NCBI GenBank assembly: GCA_018432935.1
Contig: JAHDSF010000043.1
Coordinates: 1-64,000 of the forward strand
Length of the DNA: 64,000 nt
Direction: 5' to 3'
Source of the DNA: Rhodospirillales bacterium
Lineage (GTDB): Bacteria; Pseudomonadota; Alphaproteobacteria; Rhodospirillales; Shumkoniaceae
Made by a program: the position numbers and the translations under genes. This document shows, piece by piece, positions 9,936-22,046 of this stretch. Position 1 is the stretch's first letter. Every line of letters starts with the position of its first letter. The notes beneath the pieces were generated by a model. The model had not been told where the DNA came from. It saw nothing but the letters and a program-made list of their open reading frames with translations, and made no database searches.

Positions 9936-10713
9936 ACCACATCTGGCGCAACCGCTCGCCGATCATGCAGTCGGTCTTTTGGCGATCGCCGGGGGCGGCC
10001 GCGAAAGTCAGACGAGGCGGCAGGCCGGAGATCTCTAGCACCAGTTTGCGCCGGATGGCGGGCGCGAACTGGTCCGACGAGGTCACCGGCACCATGAACG
10101 ACCCGGCCCCGCCGATGACGCAGTCCTGGTAGTACTTGTCGAGGCCCTCGTTGTAGTCGAAGCGGCCCATGCTGGGCTTGATGAGGATCGGCAGGCCGTT
10201 GATGACGATGCCCATGGCGAGCACCCGGTCGCGGGCCGGCTCGACCGGGGCGCCGGTGTTGTTGGGCCCGTCCCCCGAAATGTCGATCACCCGGCGCGGC
10301 GCGTCGAAGCCGTTGTCGGCGAACAGCTGGGAGGTGAAATCGAGGCTCGCGGATATCGACGTCCCCCACACCCGCGAAGGCGGTATCGCGGCGATTGCGG
10401 CGGCGAAGGCCTCAGCGTCCGCCTGGTCGCCGATCTCGCGCCAGGGCACTGCGACAGATTGCGACGGCGGGCCGCCCCACTCGACATAGGTAACGGCGAT
10501 CTTGCGACGGTATCCCGAGCGGATCGCCGCGATCACCTCGGGGCTCTTGATCGCCTCGACGTAGCCGTTGCGCTGCACAGCCTGCTCGTCCAGGTCCATC
10601 GACCCCGAAACGTCGACCGCAAGCACCAGCTCCAGGTCGACATTCTCCTGCGCCGTCGCGCCCGCCGATGCAAGGCAAGCCACCGCGAGAGCCCCTGCCA
10701 GGATGCCTTTCAT
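9925..10713 (-). CDS. DUF1194 secreted von Willebrand A-like protein
   Basis: 262 residues. A signal peptide (MKGILAGALAVACLASAGAT) is followed by VDLELVLAVDVSGSMDLDEQ, a von Willebrand A fold with the metal-binding DxSxS motif, and DISGDGPNNTGAPV. This matches the DUF1194 family of alphaproteobacteria: periplasmic or exported, function unknown. Start ATG 10713 was chosen because the signal peptide begins there. It stands alone; its 3' end overlaps the convergent lysR by 11 bases. Confidence 0.85.
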   Translation of the reverse strand: MKGILAGALAVACLASAGATAQENVDLELVLAVDVSGSMDLDEQAVQRNGYVEAIKSPEVIAAIRSGYRRKIAVTYVEWGGPPSQSVAVPWREIGDQADAEAFAAAIAAIPPSRVWGTSISASLDFTSQLFADNGFDAPRRVIDISGDGPNNTGAPVEPARDRVLAMGIVINGLPILIKPSMGRFDYNEGLDKYYQDCVIGGAGSFMVPVTSSDQFAPAIRRKLVLEISGLPPRLTFAAAPGDRQKTDCMIGERLRQMWFRE

Positions 10714-10941
10714 CGTAGCACCGCCCTTCGACGACGGGGCCGCGCCGCCCCGCTCTTCCCGCCTGGACATGGGGTGTCGGCAGCACGATGACAGCCCCTT
10801 TGGGAGGTGACGACCCGACTGGGGATCTGGCTTAGTGGGAAGGCTCATCTCTCTTGCGCGAAAGGGCTGGCCATTAATGAACCCGCCCTGAAAAGCGCCC
10901 GACCCCGTCTCCACCTAAGAGGAAACCACAGGTTCGTCATC

Positions 10942-11514
10942 ATGCCCATTTCGTTGCCGGCCCGGTTGACAGGTTGTTTGGTGGCCCCGTTGGCGGCTGT
11001 CCTCCTGCTTTCGCCCGGCCCCGCATCGGGGGCCTCCGACCCGCGAGGTCTGTGGCTGACCGAAGGCAAGAGCGCACTGCTCGCCATCTCTTCCTGCGGG
11101 CGGCGCCTGTGCGGCCGCATCGTCTGGCTCGAAGAGCCGAGGGACGGCGGCGGCCGCCTTCGCGTCGACTACAGGAATCTGGATCCCGCCAAGCAGTCGC
11201 GGGCGATCTGCGGACTTACGGTCATCAACAGCCTCCGCGACACCGGCAACGGCACCTGGAAGGGCTACATCTACAGTCCCCGCGACGGCAAGACCTACAG
11301 CGGCAATCTCAAGGTGCTTTCTCCCGACACGCTGAGGGTACGTGCCTACAGCGTCTTCAGCCTGCGCGGAGACAGCCAGACTTGGACCCGCTACGGAGGC
11401 CCTCCCGACTCTTGGCCGGACTGCCGCGACGGCAGCCTGCAGGCCGAGCGGCCGGCGCCGATCGGCAAGGCTCCCGCCACCGACGTCACCTTCCCGCGCG
11501 CGCCCGTCCGGTGA
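10942..11514 (+). CDS. DUF2147 periplasmic protein
   Basis: 190 residues. The N-terminus is a signal peptide (LTGCLVAPLAAVLLLSPGPA, cleavage near SGA). The mature part starts SDPRGLWLTEGKSALLAISS, then CGRRLCGRIVWLEEP, with NGTWKGYIYSPRDGKTYSG further on. These are hallmarks of DUF2147, a beta-barrel, lipocalin-like family of unknown function. Start ATG 10942 is placed by the signal peptide; AAGAGGA lies about 20 bases upstream. It seems monocistronic. Confidence 0.82.
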   Translation: MPISLPARLTGCLVAPLAAVLLLSPGPASGASDPRGLWLTEGKSALLAISSCGRRLCGRIVWLEEPRDGGGRLRVDYRNLDPAKQSRAICGLTVINSLRDTGNGTWKGYIYSPRDGKTYSGNLKVLSPDTLRVRAYSVFSLRGDSQTWTRYGGPPDSWPDCRDGSLQAERPAPIGKAPATDVTFPRAPVR

Positions 11515-11659
11515 GGCTCCGCCAGGCCCTTCCCGCTTGACGGGCCTCGGCGCGGTCGCCACCTCAAGGCCCCAGGAGATCCGAAATGACAGCCTGTCTG
11601 GCGAAAGAAGGCCGCATGTCCGGGCCGCTGCCCCAGACCAGACCCGGGGTTATCCCGGC

Positions 11660-12652
11660 ATGAAGCTGGGAACCCTGCGCAACGGCGGCCTTGACGGCAC
11701 CCTCGTCGTGGTCAGCCGCGATCTCGCCCGCGCCGTCACCGTGCCTGAAATTGCCGAAACGCTGCAGGCGGCGCTCGATGACTGGGGGAATGCAGCAGCC
11801 AAGCTGGAGCTGGTCTACCGCAGGCTCGAGGAGGGGGGCGTCGAGAGCGCCTTCGTCTTCGACCCGGCGCAGGCGGCGGCGCCCCTGCCGCGAGCCTACC
11901 AGTGGCTGGACGGCAGCGCCTATCTCCGCCACCACGCCCTGCTGCGCCAAGCGCGCGGCGAGCCGATGCCGGCCGAGGTCGAAACCTTGCCCCTGATGTA
12001 CCAGGGCGGCTCGGCTCCCATGCTCGGCCCGCGCGACGACATCACCATCCACGACGATGCCTGGGATGCCGATCTCGAGGCCGAGCTGGCGGTCGTCACC
12101 GGAGCGGTGCCGGCCGGGGAATCCGCCACCGCCGCCGCCGCTCGCATCGCCCTCTTCCTGCTCGTCAACGACGTCACCCTGCGCAGCCTGGTGGCGGACG
12201 AGCTGGCACGAGGCTTCGGCTTCCTGCACAGCAAGCCGCCGACGGCCTTTGCGCCGGTCGCCGTCACCCAGGATGAGCTGGAACCGGCCTGGCACGACGG
12301 CCGCATCCACCTGCGGGTCTCGTGCGAGGTCAACGGCACCCGGCTCGGCCGCCCCGACGCCGGCCAGGGCATGCGGTTCGGATTCCCCGAGTTGATCGCC
12401 CATGCGGCCAGAACCAGGCCGCTGCCGGCCGGCACCATCATCGGCTCCGGACCGGTTTCCAACGATGCGCCGGACGCGGGCTGCTGCTCGATCTCCGAAC
12501 GGCGGGCCCTGGAGACGATCGAGACGGGTAAGCCGCAGACGCCCTACCTGCGCTCCGGCGACCGCTTGCGCATCGAGGTTCGGAATGCTGACGGGCGTAG
12601 CGTGTTCGGCGCCATCGAGCAGCAGGTGGTGCCGTACTACAGCCTGCCCTGA
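11660..12652 (+). CDS. Fumarylacetoacetate hydrolase family protein
   Basis: 330 residues, the length of the FAH-like subgroup with an extended N-terminal domain. The metal-binding D-x-E-x-E motif is in DAWDADLEAELAVVTG. ARGFGFLHSKPPTAFAPVAV and GTIIGSGPVSND are typical of the catalytic barrel. These enzymes hydrolyse C-C bonds of acylpyruvates or similar beta-diketones at the end of tyrosine or aromatic catabolism, in the cytoplasm. ATG 11660 opens the family-like sequence; the ribosome site is weak. No aromatic pathway genes adjoin it, so the substrate is unknown. Confidence 0.87.
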   Translation: MKLGTLRNGGLDGTLVVVSRDLARAVTVPEIAETLQAALDDWGNAAAKLELVYRRLEEGGVESAFVFDPAQAAAPLPRAYQWLDGSAYLRHHALLRQARGEPMPAEVETLPLMYQGGSAPMLGPRDDITIHDDAWDADLEAELAVVTGAVPAGESATAAAARIALFLLVNDVTLRSLVADELARGFGFLHSKPPTAFAPVAVTQDELEPAWHDGRIHLRVSCEVNGTRLGRPDAGQGMRFGFPELIAHAARTRPLPAGTIIGSGPVSNDAPDAGCCSISERRALETIETGKPQTPYLRSGDRLRIEVRNADGRSVFGAIEQQVVPYYSLP

Positions 12653-12751
12653 CGCAGGGCCCCGATTCTTCCCGGACAGGGCTTTTCCGTCGCCTGCAAC
12701 CGTGCCAGACTCATCCCGCCGTCGGAAGAACCGGCCAAAGGGGGGTCGCCC

Positions 12752-13315
12752 ATGTCCAATACGGTGATCGTGCTTGTCGTCCTCGCCCTCGTTCTCGGGA
12801 TCGGAATCGTCCTCTACAATCGGCTGGTCGCCGGGCGCAACGCGGTGCAGAACGCGTTCCGCCAGATCGACGTCCAGCTCAAGCGGCGCCTCGACCTGAT
12901 TCCCAACCTGGTGGAATCGGTCAAGGGCTACATGAAGTTCGAGCAGGAGACCCTGGAGAAGGTGATCCAGGCCCGCAACGCCGCCCTCAAGGCCGGCTCG
13001 ACCGAGGAAGTGTTCGCCGCCAACGCGGCTCTCGGCCAGGCTACCAAGGGGCTGTTCGGGCTGATGGAGTCGTATCCGGAGTTGAAGGCCCAGGGCAACG
13101 TCGCCCAGCTGATGGAAGAACTGGCCTCGACCGAGAACAGGATCGCCTTCGCCCGCCAGCACTACAACGACATGGTCAACGCCCAGAACGACCGCATCCA
13201 GCAGTTTCCGGGCAACCTGCTGGCGGGGCCGTTCGGCTTCCGCCAGGAGGTCTACTGGGAGCTTGACGAGGCCGAGAAGGCCATTGCCGCGGCGCCGCCC
13301 AAGGTATCGCTCTGA
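12752..13315 (+). CDS. LemA-family membrane protein
   Basis: 187 residues: one N-terminal membrane span (VIVLVVLALVLGIGIVLYNR), then a long helical bundle beginning NRLVAGRNAVQNAFRQIDVQ, then LKRRLDLIPNLVESVKGY, the standard LemA signature. LemA proteins sit in the inner membrane with the coiled region outside. Function is poorly known, but they are often encoded with M48 proteases. That is so here: the stop and the next ATG share one base (TGATG at 13313-13317). Confidence 0.9.
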   Translation: MSNTVIVLVVLALVLGIGIVLYNRLVAGRNAVQNAFRQIDVQLKRRLDLIPNLVESVKGYMKFEQETLEKVIQARNAALKAGSTEEVFAANAALGQATKGLFGLMESYPELKAQGNVAQLMEELASTENRIAFARQHYNDMVNAQNDRIQQFPGNLLAGPFGFRQEVYWELDEAEKAIAAAPPKVSL

Positions 13316-14472
13316 TGTCCGAGAGCGCGGCCGAGAAGCCCTTCATCTCGCCGTGGTCGCCGCTGGGGCGACGACGCGACAGGGCGTTCGCCGATCAGGC
13401 GGAGGCGGCCCGCCAGGCGGCCGCCAGGGGGGCGGACAAAAAGACCCTCGACTTCGAGCTGAAGAGCACCGATTTCCGTGCCGCTGCCGCCCGCAACGTG
13501 CGAAAGACGGCGTGGCTGATCGTGCTGCTGGCGGTGATCGCGGTCGTTCTCGGCTACGTCGCCGGGCTGTGCCTGGAGATCCTGACCGGAGCGCACCCGG
13601 CGCTCAACGACCCGAACGTACCGCCGACCGACCTCCTGTTCAGCGGCTGGGGCGGCACGGCAGCGGTAGCGATGGCGATCGCGTTCGTCGTTGCCCTCGT
13701 GTGGGCGCAACGCTCGGCGGATGCCACGGTGCTGAAGCTGCACGGCGCGGTCGAAGCCGACCCGCAGAAGGACGCCGTCCTGCACAACGTGGTCGAGGAG
13801 GTGGCGATCGCCGCCGGTCTGCCCAAGCCGGCGGTCTACGTGGTCGAGAGCGAGGCACTGAACGCCTTCGCCACCGGGTTCAAGCCCGAGCGGGCGGCGG
13901 TATCGGTGACGCGCGGCCTGCTCGACCGCCTCAACCGCGAGGAACTGCAGGGCGTGGTCGCGCACGAGATGGCGCACATCGGCAACCGCGACGTGCGGCT
14001 GGCGGTGACGGTGGCGATGATCGTCGGACTGATCGCGATCCTGTCGTCTTTGCTGCGCAACAGCGTGCGGGTCGGCAGCGTTTCGGGGACGGGCATCCGC
14101 ATCAGCAGCTCGCGCTCGAGCAGCCGCGGCGGCAAGGGCGGGGCGAGCGGACTGGCCCTTGTCATCCTGGTAGTGGGGATCATCATCATCATCCTGGCGC
14201 CGATCTTCGCCCTCCTGGTGCGGATGGCGATCAGCCGCGAGCGCGAGTATCTGGCGGACGCCACCGCGGCAGGGCTGACCCGCAATCCCAAGGGCCTTGC
14301 CTCGGCGCTCGCCAAGATCGCCGACAACCCGCGGGTGGAGAAGGCGCCGGCCGCGCTGGAACACGTGTGGATCGAAAGCCCGGTGCGGGCCTACGGCGAG
14401 AAGTCGACCGCGCTCTTCTCCACCCACCCGCCAACGGCCGCCCGCATCGAACGGCTGCTCGACCTGCGCTGA
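13315..14472 (+). CDS. M48-family membrane metalloprotease (HtpX-like)
   Basis: 385 residues. Two membrane spans near residues 62-85 and 115-137, a third hairpin around 275-305, and the zinc motif HEMAH in GVVAHEMAHIGNRDVRLA. A downstream EREYLADA supplies the third ligand. This is the HtpX/Ste24-like family, which degrades or processes membrane proteins at the inner membrane. Translationally coupled to lemA, suggesting a joint membrane quality-control role. The 3' end faces galK with about 40 bases between. Confidence 0.88.
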   Translation: MSESAAEKPFISPWSPLGRRRDRAFADQAEAARQAAARGADKKTLDFELKSTDFRAAAARNVRKTAWLIVLLAVIAVVLGYVAGLCLEILTGAHPALNDPNVPPTDLLFSGWGGTAAVAMAIAFVVALVWAQRSADATVLKLHGAVEADPQKDAVLHNVVEEVAIAAGLPKPAVYVVESEALNAFATGFKPERAAVSVTRGLLDRLNREELQGVVAHEMAHIGNRDVRLAVTVAMIVGLIAILSSLLRNSVRVGSVSGTGIRISSSRSSSRGGKGGASGLALVILVVGIIIIILAPIFALLVRMAISREREYLADATAAGLTRNPKGLASALAKIADNPRVEKAPAALEHVWIESPVRAYGEKSTALFSTHPPTAARIERLLDLR

Positions 14473-14511
14473 GGCAACCGGGACGCCTTCCCCGCCGAAC
14501 CGGCCAGCGGC

Positions 14512-17708
<3,197 letters not shown>

Positions 17709-17749
17709 TCAAGCGATGCCGGCGGCAGCTTTCGGATTGTTGCCGTTTT

Positions 17750-17762
17750 GGAAAGTTTTGGC
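17750..17762 (-). promoter_or_regulatory. Probable DeoR operator before galE
   Basis: GGAAAGTTTTGGC, identical to the copy at 18623-18635 upstream of deoR. It lies 70 bases before the galE start, between deoR and galE. The surrounding bases also carry TTTTGG and TTTGGAAA repeats, in keeping with the AT-rich direct repeats bound by many DeoR/GlpR-type repressors. The operator call rests on the exact duplication and position. Confidence 0.55.
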
Positions 17763-17767
17763 AAGCA

Positions 17768-18574
17768 TTACGAAGATTTGGAAACACGAAAGCCCACCTC
17801 CTCGCTGGCAAGCTCGACCGTCAACCCGGCATGACGCAGCTCGGCTACCGCGGCAGGGTCCGCGCCGTCGTCGGTGATCAGCAGATGCGCCTTGTCGAGG
17901 CCGGCGACGAATGCCGAAGCCACGGCGCCCAGCTTGGAATGGTCGGCGAGGAAGACCGTGCGGGCCGCCGATCGCACCATCGCCTGCTTGATCTCGGCCT
18001 CGGCGAGATTGCTGTTGGTGAACCCGCGTCCGGGTTCGACCCCGTTGCAGCCGATGAACGCGATGTCGGCGTTGAGCTTCTCCAGCAGCACGGTGCCGAG
18101 CGGGGCCACCAGCGAATGCTGCAGCGGCCGCAGGGTGCCGCCGCTGACGACGACCGAGATGCCGGGCCGGTTTTCGAGCGTGAGGGCAATGCTGAGCCCG
18201 TTGGTCACCACCACCACGTCGAGCAGGTGGAGGGGCAGTGCCTTGGCCAGTTCGAGGGTGGTGCTGCCGACGTCGATGATGATGGTCTGGCCGCTCTGCA
18301 CCATGGCGGCGGCACGCTGGCCGATCCGCCTCTTCTCGGCGGCGTTGGCGAGCCGCGTCAGCTCGAGCGGCAGCTCGGCGCGCTCTGGCTGGGCCAGCGC
18401 CCCGCCGCGGGTCCTCACCAGCCGCCTCTGCTCCTCCAGAAACTTGAGGTCCTCGCGGACGGTGACGCCCGAGACGCCGAGCCGCTGGCTGAGCTGGGCG
18501 ACACTGGCCCGGCCCCGGTCGCGCAGCACGTCGAGGATGACCTGGTGGCGCAACGCCGCCTTGAGGGAAACCAT
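17768..18574 (-). CDS. DeoR/GlpR-family transcriptional regulator
   Basis: 268 residues. The N-terminal DeoR helix-turn-helix (VAQLSQRLGVSGVTVREDLK, then FLEEQRRLVRTRGGAL) is followed by the sugar-phosphate sensor domain with IIIDVGSTTLELAKAL, VVTNGLSIAL and FIGCNGVEPGRGFT. Such proteins repress sugar operons and release DNA on binding a phosphorylated sugar. As first gene before galETK, with a shared 13-mer at both promoters, it is likely the gal repressor and autoregulated. Using DeoR rather than a GalR/LacI-type regulator for gal is uncommon. Confidence 0.9.
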   Translation of the reverse strand: MVSLKAALRHQVILDVLRDRGRASVAQLSQRLGVSGVTVREDLKFLEEQRRLVRTRGGALAQPERAELPLELTRLANAAEKRRIGQRAAAMVQSGQTIIIDVGSTTLELAKALPLHLLDVVVVTNGLSIALTLENRPGISVVVSGGTLRPLQHSLVAPLGTVLLEKLNADIAFIGCNGVEPGRGFTNSNLAEAEIKQAMVRSAARTVFLADHSKLGAVASAFVAGLDKAHLLITDDGADPAAVAELRHAGLTVELASEEVGFRVSKSS

Positions 18575-18622
18575 GGGCCACCTTTCCGATCTTGCCGAAG
18601 CCTACCAGCATCGGAAAGAAAA

Positions 18623-18635
18623 GGAAAGTTTTGGC
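18623..18635. promoter_or_regulatory. Probable DeoR operator before deoR
   Basis: GGAAAGTTTTGGC, identical to 17750-17762. It lies 49 bases upstream of the deoR start (18574), and a related CGGAAAGAAAA sits just beside it at 18612-18622. It could also affect the divergent thiamine-diphosphate enzyme gene that starts at 18733. Confidence 0.5.
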
Positions 18636-18669
18636 CCTTGCCGGCGGCCCGGACGCAGACCGGTGCCGC

Positions 18670-18696
18670 TTGTCCGCCGGCAAACTTATCGATAAT
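18670..18696 (+). promoter_or_regulatory. Possible promoter of the thiamine-diphosphate enzyme gene
   Basis: TTGTCC at 18670-18675 and GATAAT at 18691-18696 resemble -35 and -10 boxes, with a short 15-base spacer. The -10 overlaps a perfect palindrome TTATCGATAA (18686-18695). The coding start is at 18733. The short spacing makes this tentative. Confidence 0.3.
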
Positions 18697-18732
18697 CTGG
18701 CGCCCGTTCCAGAACCTGCGGGAGAGACCAGG

Positions 18733-20433
18733 ATGAGCTCGGCGGCACCGGACAAGCGGGCGGGCAACCAGCGCACGGGCGGCCAGATCCTGGTCGACGC
18801 CCTGCGTGCGCACGGCGCCGAGCGGACCTTCTGCGTGCCTGGCGAGAGCTACATCGCTGCCCTCGACGCCCTGCGCGATGCCCCCGGGATCGACCTCGTC
18901 GTCTGCCGGCATGAAAGCGGCGCGGCGATGATGGCCGAGGCCTACGGCAAGATGACCGGCAAGCCCGGCATCTGCTTCGTCACCCGCGGTCCCGGCGCCA
19001 CCAACGGCAGCTCCGGCGTCCACATCGCCTGCCAGGACTCGACGCCGATGATCTTCTTCATCGGCCAGGTGGCCCGCCGCATGCTCGACCGCGAGGCGTT
19101 CCAGGAGATCGACTACCGCCGGATGTTCGGGCAGATGGCGAAGTGGATCGCCGAGATCGAAGACACCGCCCGGATTCCCGAATACGTGAGCCGGGCCTTC
19201 CACACGGCGACCGCGGGTCGCCCTGGACCGGTGGTCCTGGCGTTGCCCGAGGACATGCTGCGCGACCGCGCGCTGGCCCCGGAGACGCGCGCCTACGCTC
19301 CTGCCGAGCCCCACCCCGCCCCCGCCGCGATGGCCTCGTTGCGCGACATGCTGGGCAGCGCCAGGCGCCCTTTCATGATCGTCGGCGGCAGCGGCTGGAA
19401 CCCGAAGGCGTGCGCCGACATCATCGCCTTCGCCAACGCCAACGGGCTGCCGGTCGGCGCAGCGTTCCGCTGCCAGGACTACGTCGACAACTTGCATCCC
19501 TGCTATGCCGGCGACGTCGGCATCGGCATCAGCCCCAACCTGGCGAAGGCGGTCAAGGAGAGCGACCTCCTGCTGGTCGTCGGCTCCAGGCTCGAGGAGG
19601 CGGTGAGCTCCGGCTACACCCTGGTCGACGTGCCGCAGCCCAGCCAGCCCCTGGTCCACGTCTTCCCGGGCGCCGAGGAGCTGGGCCGCGTCTACCGGCC
19701 CGACCTCGCCATCCAGGCGGCAATCCCGGCCTTCGCCGCCGCCGCCGCGGCGCTGCCGCCGGTCGCCGCGCCGTGGGCCGAGCGGACGGCGGCCCTCCAC
19801 GCCGAATACCTGGCATGGTCGACACCGGCTTCGCATCCGGGCGAGCTGCAGCTGGGCGAGGTGATGCGGCACCTGCGCGAGACCCTGCCCGACAACGCCA
19901 TCCTGTGCAACGGCGCGGGCAACTACACCGTCTGGCTGCACCGGTTCTACCGCCATCGCCGCTTCGGCACCCAGCTTGCACCGCGCTGCGGCTCGATGGG
20001 CTACGGATTGCCGGCAGCGGTCTCTGCCAAGCGGCACTACCCCGACCGCCCGGTGATCGCCTTTGCCGGCGACGGCTGTTTCCTGATGACGGCGCAGGAG
20101 CTGGCGACGGCAATGATGTACCGGCTGCCGGTGATCGTGATCGTCGTCAACAACGGCATGTACGGCACCATCCGCATGCACCAGGAGCGCAACTATGCGC
20201 GCGGCTACGGCTCCGACCTGGTGAACCCGGACTTCGCCGCCTTCGCCCGCTCGTTCGGCGCCAACGGCGAGACGGTCCGCGCCACCGCGGAGTTCGCCCC
20301 CGCACTGGCCCGGGCGCTGGCCGCGGACCGTCCGACGGTGCTCGAGCTGGTGCTCGACCCCGACGCGCTGACGCCCAGCCGGTCGCTGACGGAGATCCAC
20401 GACGAGGCGGTGCGGCGGCTGGCGCAGGAATAG
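18733..20433 (+). CDS. Thiamine-diphosphate-dependent enzyme (acetolactate synthase-like)
   Basis: 566 residues with the three domains of the IlvB/benzoylformate-decarboxylase family. The N-terminal pyrimidine-binding domain has the activating glutamate in FCVPGESYIAALDAL, the middle domain is Rossmann-like, and the C-terminal ThDP-Mg motif runs from GDGCFLMTAQELATAMMYRL to VNNGMYG. Soluble. The sequence fits the broad group annotated as thiamine pyrophosphate-binding proteins, not housekeeping IlvB: there is no regulatory IlvN gene. A 2-oxoacid decarboxylase or carboligase is likely. ATG 18733 follows GGGAGAG. The gene is convergent with a TauE-type permease two bases away. Confidence 0.85.
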   Translation: MSSAAPDKRAGNQRTGGQILVDALRAHGAERTFCVPGESYIAALDALRDAPGIDLVVCRHESGAAMMAEAYGKMTGKPGICFVTRGPGATNGSSGVHIACQDSTPMIFFIGQVARRMLDREAFQEIDYRRMFGQMAKWIAEIEDTARIPEYVSRAFHTATAGRPGPVVLALPEDMLRDRALAPETRAYAPAEPHPAPAAMASLRDMLGSARRPFMIVGGSGWNPKACADIIAFANANGLPVGAAFRCQDYVDNLHPCYAGDVGIGISPNLAKAVKESDLLLVVGSRLEEAVSSGYTLVDVPQPSQPLVHVFPGAEELGRVYRPDLAIQAAIPAFAAAAAALPPVAAPWAERTAALHAEYLAWSTPASHPGELQLGEVMRHLRETLPDNAILCNGAGNYTVWLHRFYRHRRFGTQLAPRCGSMGYGLPAAVSAKRHYPDRPVIAFAGDGCFLMTAQELATAMMYRLPVIVIVVNNGMYGTIRMHQERNYARGYGSDLVNPDFAAFARSFGANGETVRATAEFAPALARALAADRPTVLELVLDPDALTPSRSLTEIHDEAVRRLAQE

Positions 20434-20435
20434 CT

Positions 20436-21188
20436 TCAGAGGCCGAGGCCGCGGCCGATCATGGCCGCGCCCATCAGGGCCATCAGGGCCAGCACGATGC
20501 CGCGGAACGCCGTCGTCGAAAGCCGGCGCGCCAACGCCTGGCCGATCTGCAAGCCGACCAGCAGCGGCACCAGCGAAGCCATCGAGACCGCCAGTTCGGC
20601 GGATCGGAGCAGGCCGAGCCCCGCAAACCCCGCGCCCAGCACCAACATGGTGCTGGTCGCGAACACGAACTCGATCGGCGCCAGCCGCAGAGCCAGGAAC
20701 ACCTGCAGGCTGGGGAACGCGAAGAACGAGGTCGCGCCGCCCAGAATCCCGGAGACGAGGCCGCTGAGCGCCAGCAGGGGCGTCCGCGCCCGGTCCGGAA
20801 CCGGCGGCACGCGGCCGGCGAGTTGCAGCAGGACGAACAGCTCGATCAGGCCGCCGATCAGGAGAAAGAGGACGGCGGCGGCCAGCGATTCGATCAGCCG
20901 CACGCTGACCAGCAGGGTGATCGGCAGGACGACGAACAGAGGCCACAGGGTCTTCAAGACCCCGGCCGCTCGCCGAGTCTGCACCGCCTGCACCAAGTTC
21001 GAGACGATGATCGGAAGGACCGACAGCGCGGCCGCGGTCGGCACTGGTACGATTTGAGCCAGCAGCGGCACCGCCACCAGCGGCACCCCGAATGCCGCCG
21101 CACCCTTGACCAGGCCGGCAAGGAGGAAGATGGCGGCGATCGCTGCCGCCCCCTCGACCCCGACCGGCACCCCCCCGAGTTCCAGCAC
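20436..21188 (-). CDS. TauE/SafE-family (DUF81) membrane permease
   Basis: 250 residues, seven or eight membrane spans, with the repeated TauE/SafE half-motif seen in FLLAGLVKGAAAFGVPLVAV and SGLVSGILGGATSFFAFPSL. Members export sulfite, sulfoacetate or other small anions across the inner membrane; the substrate here is unknown. The start is GTG 21188, since no ATG precedes the first span. It ends two bases from the convergent thiamine-diphosphate enzyme gene. A functional link is possible but not shown. Confidence 0.82.
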   Translation of the reverse strand: MLELGGVPVGVEGAAAIAAIFLLAGLVKGAAAFGVPLVAVPLLAQIVPVPTAAALSVLPIIVSNLVQAVQTRRAAGVLKTLWPLFVVLPITLLVSVRLIESLAAAVLFLLIGGLIELFVLLQLAGRVPPVPDRARTPLLALSGLVSGILGGATSFFAFPSLQVFLALRLAPIEFVFATSTMLVLGAGFAGLGLLRSAELAVSMASLVPLLVGLQIGQALARRLSTTAFRGIVLALMALMGAAMIGRGLGL

Positions 21189-21264
21189 CGCAAGCCCCCC
21201 TCCCCACTGGTCCCGCTCACATGCACCCGGCCCCGGTCTCGCGCAAGGGGATGCCGGGCCGCGG

Positions 21265-21990
21265 CTACAGGTGGCGGATGCGGTAGTTGCCCAGCACGTC
21301 GAGCAGCGCGTGCATTGCCCCGACGCCGTGCTGGCGCATATGGGCCTGCGCGGCGGCGGCGTCGCGCCGCCGCAGGGCGTCCACGATCTGGCGGTGCTCG
21401 GCAGGCGAGGCGGTAGGCTTGGGCCGCAGGCGCAGGGTGGTCATCTCGGCGCGGCGGAACTGCTCCCAGGCGGCGAAGGCGGTCTTGGCCAGCCGCCGGT
21501 TGCCGCAGTGGAGCAGGATGGCGCGGTGGAACTTCTTGTCGGCCTCGGCCCAGGCGTCGAGGTCGTCGGCACCGAGCGCCCTTTCTCCTTCGGCGATCGC
21601 TTCGTCCATCTCGGCGAACGGAGGCGCGTCGGGAGCGAAGCCGCAGCCGACGAACAGCTCTGCCGCCTTGGCCTCGAGGCAGGTCAGCAGCTCGAAGATC
21701 TCCTTGAAGTCCTCGGGCGAAATCGCCAGCACTCGGATGCCGCGCCGTGGCAGCCGCTCGATCAGGCCGTCCTCCTGCAGTCGCGGCAGCGCTTCGCGGA
21801 CCGGCGTGCGGCTGACGCCGAGAAGGTCGGCAAGCTCCTGTTCCAAAGCCTGGAAGCCCGGCGGGAACTCGTTGTTGATGATCCTGCGCTTCAAGGCCTC
21901 GTAGCAGAAGTCGACCATCGAGGTCCGACCCTCGCCGTTCAGCGGGATCACCGTCGCCGAGACTCCCGCACCGCCACTCCTCGCCGTCAT
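21265..21990 (-). CDS. GntR-family regulator with FCD domain
   Basis: 241 residues from ATG 21990 (TTG 22017 is the longer option). Winged helix-turn-helix with the GntR pattern ALEQELADLLGVSRTPVREA, then LPRLQEDGLIERLPRRGIRV, followed by an all-helical FCD effector domain (EIFELLTCLEAKAAELF, with later D/H residues that usually bind metal). The family represses sugar-acid, amino-acid and polyol catabolism. It is divergent from the sugar ABC operon starting at 22101, with a 24-base palindrome between, so it probably controls that operon. Confidence 0.88.
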   Translation of the reverse strand: MTARSGGAGVSATVIPLNGEGRTSMVDFCYEALKRRIINNEFPPGFQALEQELADLLGVSRTPVREALPRLQEDGLIERLPRRGIRVLAISPEDFKEIFELLTCLEAKAAELFVGCGFAPDAPPFAEMDEAIAEGERALGADDLDAWAEADKKFHRAILLHCGNRRLAKTAFAAWEQFRRAEMTTLRLRPKPTASPAEHRQIVDALRRRDAAAAQAHMRQHGVGAMHALLDVLGNYRIRHL

Positions 21991-22046
21991 CGCACCATCC
22001 CGAAAGGTCTTCCCCAACGATCCTTGTTGAGTTATGAAGAAAAGGC

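Noticed and set aside
11524-11547. Hairpin AGGCCC/GGGCCT after the DUF2147 gene as terminator
   Set aside because: Six-base stem with a 12-base loop and no T-run; too weak to annotate.
18733-21188. Thiamine-diphosphate enzyme plus TauE as a sulfoacetaldehyde acetyltransferase/sulfite exporter pair
   Set aside because: The enzyme lacks the Xsc-type N-terminal sequence and no phosphotransacetylase is near; the pair is convergent, not an operon.
18415-21207. Long open frame on the minus strand across the thiamine-diphosphate enzyme gene
   Set aside because: Low-complexity Arg/Gly/Ala/Pro translation; the plus-strand gene has all family motifs.
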